From assembly GCA_035639875.1 (NCBI GenBank), contig DASQXE010000105.1, positions 1 to 11,328 of the forward strand: a stretch of 11,328 nucleotides of DNA, given 5' to 3'. The notes under the pieces were generated by a model. The model worked only from the letters and a program-made list of their open reading frames with translations, made no database searches and had not been told where the DNA came from. The translations under genes were made by a program, and so were the position numbers. Of the stretch, positions 6,758 through 11,328 are shown in pieces (positions within the stretch are counted from its first letter, which is position 1; each line of letters opens with the position of its first letter). Source of the stretch: JAIBJP01 sp035639875. GTDB lineage: Bacteria; Actinomycetota; Thermoleophilia; Gaiellales; Gaiellaceae.

Positions 6758-8373
6758 GCGGTCGGCGTCCACATCCGCAGGAGCGCGGGAAGGTGGATCA
6801 GCGACGGACCGTCCTGCGCAAGCGCTCGCTCGAGCGCCGCGCCGAGCTCGTCAGCGGTCGTTTGCTCCGCGCGGACGCCGAAGGACCGAGCAAGGGCGAC
6901 GAAGTCGGGCTCCTCGAGATCTACGGCCGTCGTCTCGCCGAAGGAGGCGCGCTGGTACTCGCGCAAGATCCCGTAGCCGCCGTCGTCGACGACGAGGAGA
7001 GCGACGTTCAGCGCATATTGGCTCGCGGCAGCCAGCTCCTGGATCCCGTACAGGAAGCCTCCGTCACCGACGACGGCGAGCACCGGCGTGTCCCGCGCAG
7101 CGAGCGAGGCGCCAAGCGCTGCCGGCCAGGCATAGCCGAGCGTCCCCGACCCGAGGGGGTATAGGAACGTGCGCGGCTCGAACACTGGGAAGTGGGAGGC
7201 GGCCCAGTAAGCGAGGATGGTCATGTCCCACGTGGTGATCGCATCGCGGGGGACGGCCGCACGGATGGTCTCGAGCACGCCGCGCTCGAACTCCCGATCC
7301 TGCTCGGCAAGGCCGGCGGCGATGCGCTCGCGAGCGGCGGCCGCCCGGGCGGCGCCATCACGCCTTCTCGGGCCCACGCGCCGCAGCAGCTCGTCGAGCA
7401 ACCAGCGGGCGTCGCCGGTCAGGCCGTGAACGGGATACGTCGGGCCGAAGCGTTCAGGCGCTGCGTCTATCTGGATCACGGGGCCAGAGAAGGTCAGGCG
7501 ATATTGAGCGGTCGTCTCGGCGCCGAGCTCCGTGCCGACCGCCAAGACGACGTCGGCCTCTTCGAGGAGCTCCTTGAAGGCGCCTTCGTCGCAGCCGGAG
7601 CCGACCGACAGCGGGTCGTCCGCCGGAAACGCGCCTTTCCCCATGTATGTCGTCGCCACCGGGGCGTCGAGCCGCCGCGCGAGCTCGGCGAGTTCTTCCC
7701 AGGCGCTTGAGCGGAGGAGGCCGCCACCCGCCCAGAGCACCGGCCGTTCGGCCTCATCGAGGAGGCGCACCGCTTCGGCGATCTGCTCGGGCGTCGCGCC
7801 GACCTTGTCTACGGCGACATCCGCCGTGGGAGATGTCGCGGTCCTGGTCTCGCCCTGGAGGAGGTCGACCGGCACCTCGACGAAGACGGGTCCGGTGGGC
7901 GGCGTGAGGGCCTCGATCCACGCCTCGGCGAGGAGCGCCGGGATCTCCTCGTGGGATCGTGCACGCGCCGCCGACTTCACGATCGGTGCGAACGAGGCCG
8001 CCTGGTCAGCGAGCTCGTGGAGGTATCCGCGTCTCTGGCCGATGAGGTCGCGAGGGATCTGGCTCGCGATCGCGACGACGGGGACGTACGCGGTGGCGGC
8101 CTCCATCAGTGCGGCAAGAGAGACGAGCGCGCCCGGACCGGTCGAGAGCAGCAGGACCGCGGGCCGCCCGCTCACGCGCGCGTAGCCGTCGGCGGCGAAG
8201 CCCGCGTTCAGCTCGGTGCGCAGTCCGAGCGTGCGGATCGAGCTGTCGCGGAGGCCGTCCCAGATAGCCAGCGCATGGACGCCCGGCACCCCGAATGCGA
8301 CCTCGGCGCCGAGCGCCTCGAGCGTCTCGGCGACGAGCCTCCCGCCCGTGCGTGTTTTGACCGCCTGGGCCAT
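6754..8373 (-). CDS. Thiamine-diphosphate-dependent enzyme of the acetolactate synthase / 2-oxo acid decarboxylase family
   Basis: Cytoplasmic ThDP enzyme, 539 residues, with the usual three domains: PYR (about 8-180), central (about 190-335) and PP (about 365-530). The catalytic Glu that activates the cofactor is E54 in LRTELNAGFAADGYARVSG (51-69). The ThDP/Mg site is GDGG (436-439), with the second half at DDGGYG (463-468). Here Asp-Asp stands where most relatives have Asn-Asn or Asn-Asp. FGVPGVHALAIWDGL (27-41) and RGYLHELADQ (115-124) recall, from memory, the arginine-pathway decarboxylase AruI, but this is a weak clue. Family members cleave or join 2-oxo acids, and the adjacent aminotransferase suggests a 2-oxo acid decarboxylase. 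The ATG at 8373 is chosen because an upstream extension would run into the divergent gene. It heads the leftward operon. Confidence 0.9.
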   Translation of the reverse strand: MAQAVKTRTGGRLVAETLEALGAEVAFGVPGVHALAIWDGLRDSSIRTLGLRTELNAGFAADGYARVSGRPAVLLLSTGPGALVSLAALMEAATAYVPVVAIASQIPRDLIGQRRGYLHELADQAASFAPIVKSAARARSHEEIPALLAEAWIEALTPPTGPVFVEVPVDLLQGETRTATSPTADVAVDKVGATPEQIAEAVRLLDEAERPVLWAGGGLLRSSAWEELAELARRLDAPVATTYMGKGAFPADDPLSVGSGCDEGAFKELLEEADVVLAVGTELGAETTAQYRLTFSGPVIQIDAAPERFGPTYPVHGLTGDARWLLDELLRRVGPRRRDGAARAAAARERIAAGLAEQDREFERGVLETIRAAVPRDAITTWDMTILAYWAASHFPVFEPRTFLYPLGSGTLGYAWPAALGASLAARDTPVLAVVGDGGFLYGIQELAAASQYALNVALLVVDDGGYGILREYQRASFGETTAVDLEEPDFVALARSFGVRAEQTTADELGAALERALAQDGPSLIHLPALLRMWTPTA

Positions 8374-8395
8374 AGGCGCGATCCTATCCCGGCCA
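8374..8395. promoter_or_regulatory. Compact divergent promoter region between the two operons
   Basis: Only 22 bases separate the start codons of the leftward ThDP gene and the rightward TMADH-like gene. On the minus strand TAGGAT (8386-8381) resembles an actinobacterial -10 box and lies 7 bases before the ATG at 8373, which would give a leaderless transcript starting at or near the ATG. The same bases include AGGA, 8 bases from the ATG, which could instead act as a weak Shine-Dalgarno. On the plus strand TATCCC (8385-8390) is a poorer -10 candidate, 5 bases from the ATG at 8396, and no Shine-Dalgarno is visible. No convincing -35 box is seen in either direction. Any operator must overlap coding sequence. 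Confidence 0.4.
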
Positions 8396-10486
8396 ATGCC
8401 GCGCGATCCCCGCCATGACGTCCTCTTCGAGCCCGTTCGCATCGGCCCGAAGACACTCCGGAACCGCTTCTACGCGGTGCCCCACTGCACCGGCTTCGGG
8501 AGCGAGAAGCCGGCTTCGCAAGCCCGTTTCCGCGGCATGAAGGCCGAGGGCGGCTGGGCCGCCGTCTGCACGGAGGAGGCGCTCGTCAGCGTCGATTCCG
8601 ACTTCTGGCCCGTCTTCTCGACGCGCATGTGGGACGACGACGACCTGCGCAATCTCGCCGTGATGTGCGACGACGCGCACTCCCATGGAGCGCTCGCGGG
8701 GATCGAGCTCACCCATGGAGGCGGGCATGCTCGCGCCCGCGACGCCCGCGTGGCTGCGGTGGCGCCGTCCCAGCTCGCGAGCGACTACGACCCATTTGTC
8801 GTTCCGAAGCGTATGGAGAAGGAGGACATCCGGCGGGTGCAGGCCGACTGGACGGCGGCCGCGAGGCGCTCGCGCGAGGCCGGCTTCGACATCGTCTATG
8901 TGTATGGCGGACACAGCTACCTGCCGCTTCAGTTCCTGTCGCCGTTCTACAACCGCCGGCAGGACGAATACGGCGGCTCGCTCGAAAACCGTGCCCGCTT
9001 CTGGCTCGAGACGCTCGAGCTCGTGCGCGAAGAGATTGGGGACGACTGCGCCATCGCTGTGCGGCTCTGCGTCGAGGCGCTCGGCCCGGCCGGGGTCGAG
9101 CTCGACGAGGGCCTCGGCTTCGTCTCGCTCGCGGACGGGCTCGTCGACCTGTGGGATGTCAACGTGGGCTCGATCACCGAGTGGTCGAAGGATTCGGGCG
9201 CATCGCGGTTCTTCCCCGAGGGGTACCAGCTCGAATGGACCGGGCGGGTCCGCGAAGTCACGGCCAAGCCGATCGTCGGCGTCGGGCGGTTGACCAATCC
9301 CGACCGGATGGCCGAGATCGTGCAGAGCGGCGTCTGGGATCTGATCGGCGCCGCGCGTCCGTCCATCTCCGATCCGTTCCTCCCCAAGAAAATCGAGGAG
9401 GGCCGCTACGGCGAGATCCGCGAGTGCATCGGCTGCAACATCTGCGCGGCGGGCGCCGAGCACGGCAACCAGATCCGCTGCACGCAGAACGCGACCGCCG
9501 GCGAGGAGTATCGGCGCGGCTGGCATCCGGAGCGGTTCGACCGCGCCGAGAACGCGGACCGCGACGTCCTCGTCGTGGGGGCGGGGCCGGCCGGCCTCGA
9601 GTGCGCAATCGTCCTCGGAAAGCGCGGGTTCCGTCGCGTTCATCTGGTGGAGGCAGAGAGCGAAATCGGCGGGATCATGCGGTGGATCCCGCGGCTGCCG
9701 GGCCTCGGTGAATGGGGCCGCGTCCTCAACTGGCGGGCGGTGCAGCTGCAGAAGCTCGGCAACGTCGAGGTGATCACGGGGACCCGTCTCGACGCGGCGG
9801 CCGTGGGCGAGTACGGCGCCGAGATCGTCGTCGTCGCGACCGGCGCAGCGTGGGCAACGGACGGCGTCAACTACATCACGCACGACCCAATTCCGGGCGC
9901 CGACGCGTCGCTCCCCCATGTGCTCACGCCGGAGCAGGTGATGGTGGAGGGGAAAAAACCGCCTGGAAAGCGTGTCGTCGTCTTCGACGCCGAGGGATAC
10001 TTCGTGGCCCCCGGCGTGGCGGAGAAGCTCGCTCTGGACGGGTTTGACGCCGAGCTGGTCACCTGCCACGAGGTCGTCTCGCCCCTTTCGGACGAGACGC
10101 TCGAGGGTGCGCTGCTGCGCGCGCACCTGCACGAGGCGGGAGTCGCCATGCGCGCCGGCGCGCTCATCACCGAGATCGAGCCCGGACGGGTCACAGGGAC
10201 GGATCACCTGGGCGAGTGGTTCGAGCTTCCGGCCGACGCCGTCGTTCTCGCCACTCAGCGGATCTCGAACGAGGAGCTCTACCTCGAGCTGAAAGCAGAT
10301 GAGGACGCTCTGAGGCGCGAAGGGATCGAGGCCGTCTATCGCATCGGCGACTGCGTCGCGCCGCGACTCATCGCCGAAGCGATCTTCGACGGGCACCGCC
10401 TCGCGCGGGAGATCGACTCCGAGGATCCCGCGGTGCCGCTCCCGTACAAGCGCGAGCGGCTCGTCCTCGAGCGAGTCCCCACGTGA
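8396..10486 (+). CDS. Trimethylamine dehydrogenase-family FMN/4Fe-4S amine dehydrogenase
   Basis: Large flavo-iron-sulfur oxidoreductase, 696 residues, resembling trimethylamine, dimethylamine and histamine dehydrogenases end to end (TMADH is about 730). These oxidatively deaminate or dealkylate amines and pass electrons singly through a 4Fe-4S cluster. Residues 1-340 form the Old-Yellow-Enzyme TIM barrel. C31 in VPHC aligns with the TMADH cysteine that binds FMN covalently. Y170, H173, Y175, R223 and D266 match the TMADH active-site set. The cluster ligands are C344, C347, C350 and C362, followed by CTQNATAGEEYRRGWHPE. VGAGPAG (394-400) starts the nucleotide-binding domain, and HDPIPGADASLP (496-507) is almost identical to TMADH. 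The substrate cage differs: E61 and A354 replace TMADH Tyr60 and Trp355, while W263 is kept. E343 and R442 replace TMADH Val344 and Tyr442 at the ETF docking site. Substrate and electron acceptor are therefore open. Its stop overlaps the hydrolase start (GTGA). Confidence 0.93.
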   Translation: MPRDPRHDVLFEPVRIGPKTLRNRFYAVPHCTGFGSEKPASQARFRGMKAEGGWAAVCTEEALVSVDSDFWPVFSTRMWDDDDLRNLAVMCDDAHSHGALAGIELTHGGGHARARDARVAAVAPSQLASDYDPFVVPKRMEKEDIRRVQADWTAAARRSREAGFDIVYVYGGHSYLPLQFLSPFYNRRQDEYGGSLENRARFWLETLELVREEIGDDCAIAVRLCVEALGPAGVELDEGLGFVSLADGLVDLWDVNVGSITEWSKDSGASRFFPEGYQLEWTGRVREVTAKPIVGVGRLTNPDRMAEIVQSGVWDLIGAARPSISDPFLPKKIEEGRYGEIRECIGCNICAAGAEHGNQIRCTQNATAGEEYRRGWHPERFDRAENADRDVLVVGAGPAGLECAIVLGKRGFRRVHLVEAESEIGGIMRWIPRLPGLGEWGRVLNWRAVQLQKLGNVEVITGTRLDAAAVGEYGAEIVVVATGAAWATDGVNYITHDPIPGADASLPHVLTPEQVMVEGKKPPGKRVVVFDAEGYFVAPGVAEKLALDGFDAELVTCHEVVSPLSDETLEGALLRAHLHEAGVAMRAGALITEIEPGRVTGTDHLGEWFELPADAVVLATQRISNEELYLELKADEDALRREGIEAVYRIGDCVAPRLIAEAIFDGHRLAREIDSEDPAVPLPYKRERLVLERVPT

Positions 10487-11328
10487 CGGACCGCAGCCGG
10501 ACCGACTTCCCGCGGCGAGTGCGGGAGTTCGAGCACACCTGGATTCCGCTCGGCGACGGCACGCGGCTCGCCGCGCGGATGTGGTTGCCGGACGACGCTG
10601 AGGCCGATCCCGTGCCCGCGATTCTCGAGTACCTCCCGTACCGGAAGAACGACGGCACCGCGATCCGCGACGCGAAAAGGCAGCCGTACGTGGCCGGATT
10701 CGGTTACGCCACCGTGCGCGTGGACATGCGCGGGAGCGGCGAATCGGACGGGCTCCTCCTCGACGAGTACACGCGTCAGGAGGAGGACGACGCCCTCGAG
10801 GTCATCGGGTGGCTCGCCGAGCAGCCGTGGTGCACCGGCGCCGTGGGCATGTGGGGGATCTCGTGGGGCGGGTTCAACGCTCTGCAGGTCGCCGCGCGGC
10901 GACCTCCGGCCCTCAAGACGATCATGACTCTGTGCGCGAGCGACGATCGGTACGCGGACGACGTCCACTACCGCGGCGGGTGCGTTCTGGCTCTCGACAT
11001 GCTCCATTGGGCGTCGTCGATGCTCACTTGGAGCGGGCGGCCGCCGGACCCGCGCCTGCGGGAGGACTGGCGCGAGGTGTGGCTTGCGCGGTTGGAAGCG
11101 GCGAACGCATGGGTCGCGCACTGGCTCGCGCATCAGCGGCGGGACGAGTACTGGAAGGACGGATCTGTTTGCGAGGACTACGCGGCGATCGAATGCCCCG
11201 TCTTCGCCGTCGGCGGATTCGTCGACGGCTACACGAACGCTGTCCCGCGGTTGCTGGCGGGGCTCTCGGTACCGCGAAAGGGCTTGATCGGGCCCTGGGC
11301 CCACTCGTTCCCGGACGACGCGACGCCG
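10483..11328 (+). CDS. CocE/NonD-family serine hydrolase, X-Pro dipeptidyl-peptidase-like (C-terminus cut by window edge)
   Basis: Alpha/beta-hydrolase, 282 residues visible, still open at the window end. The family (PF02129-type) cleaves esters, acyl-amides or Xaa-Pro peptides and includes cocaine esterase and alpha-amino-acid ester hydrolases. The full catalytic triad is visible by family comparison: nucleophile S127 in GISWGG (125-130), D248 in GGFVDGY (244-250) and H274 in GPWAHS (270-275). VDMRGSGESDG (80-90) is also characteristic. The C-terminal jelly-roll domain of this family lies beyond the window, and no signal peptide is seen, so it is probably cytoplasmic. The GTG at 10483 overlaps the upstream stop in GTGA, indicating translational coupling with the amine dehydrogenase. 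A shared task is likely, for example release of an amine from an ester or amide before oxidation; that is inference. Confidence 0.92.
   Translation, partial: MTDRSRTDFPRRVREFEHTWIPLGDGTRLAARMWLPDDAEADPVPAILEYLPYRKNDGTAIRDAKRQPYVAGFGYATVRVDMRGSGESDGLLLDEYTRQEEDDALEVIGWLAEQPWCTGAVGMWGISWGGFNALQVAARRPPALKTIMTLCASDDRYADDVHYRGGCVLALDMLHWASSMLTWSGRPPDPRLREDWREVWLARLEAANAWVAHWLAHQRRDEYWKDGSVCEDYAAIECPVFAVGGFVDGYTNAVPRLLAGLSVPRKGLIGPWAHSFPDDATP

Noticed and set aside
8216..8395. Sixty-residue N-terminal extension of the TMADH-like protein
   Set aside because: It would lie antisense to the ThDP gene, is low-complexity Ser/Arg/Ala, and TMADH begins at the residue matching the ATG at 8396.
8374..8442. 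N-terminal extension of the ThDP enzyme to 8442
   Set aside because: It would be the complement of the TMADH-like N-terminus and has no family counterpart; the ATG at 8373 fits the family start.
8384..10396. 670-codon open frame on the minus strand opposite the TMADH-like gene
   Set aside because: It mirrors the coding frame of a clearly recognisable plus-strand enzyme. Long antisense frames are expected at this GC content, and its translation shows no domain.

Overview
The window is GC-rich throughout, with G or C in most third codon positions, several GTG starts and chains of 4-base gene overlaps. It also encodes a twin-arginine lipoprotein. This suggests a high-GC actinobacterium, possibly a soil lineage such as Thermoleophilia, but no marker gene fixes the taxon. 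Coding density is close to complete. I see no rRNA, tRNA, CRISPR array, insertion sequence or phage gene.

The layout is two divergent gene sets separated by only 22 bp (8374-8395). Leftward on the minus strand, from 8373 to the window edge, eight genes are packed head to tail: a thiamine-diphosphate (ThDP) enzyme, a HisC-like PLP aminotransferase, a Tat/lipoprotein solute-binding protein, two PotB/PotC-type permeases, a PotA-type ATPase, a small hotdog thioesterase, and an acyl-CoA dehydrogenase cut by the window start. Their gaps are -4, 57, 34, -4, 15, 2 and 2 bases, so they look like one operon. Rightward on the plus strand are a trimethylamine-dehydrogenase-family flavo-iron-sulfur enzyme and, overlapping it by 4 bases, a CocE/X-Pro-dipeptidyl-peptidase-type serine hydrolase cut by the window end.

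Taken together this reads as an uptake and catabolism locus for a nitrogenous compound. The importer belongs to the polyamine/opine family. The aminotransferase plus ThDP enzyme could turn an amino acid into a 2-oxo acid and then an aldehyde. The TMADH-like enzyme would oxidatively deaminate an amine, and the hydrolase could release one from an ester or amide. The thioesterase and acyl-CoA dehydrogenase could handle a CoA-linked carbon skeleton. The substrate is not known. The most informative clue is that the TMADH-like protein keeps the covalent-flavin cysteine, the 4Fe-4S cysteines and the catalytic Tyr/His/Asp set. It has lost two of the three aromatic residues that hold trimethylamine, and two residues at the ETF docking site. 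The binding protein likewise lacks the Trp-x-Asp polyamine signature of PotD. Both point to a substrate outside the textbook set. No regulator or electron-transfer flavoprotein gene lies in the window.
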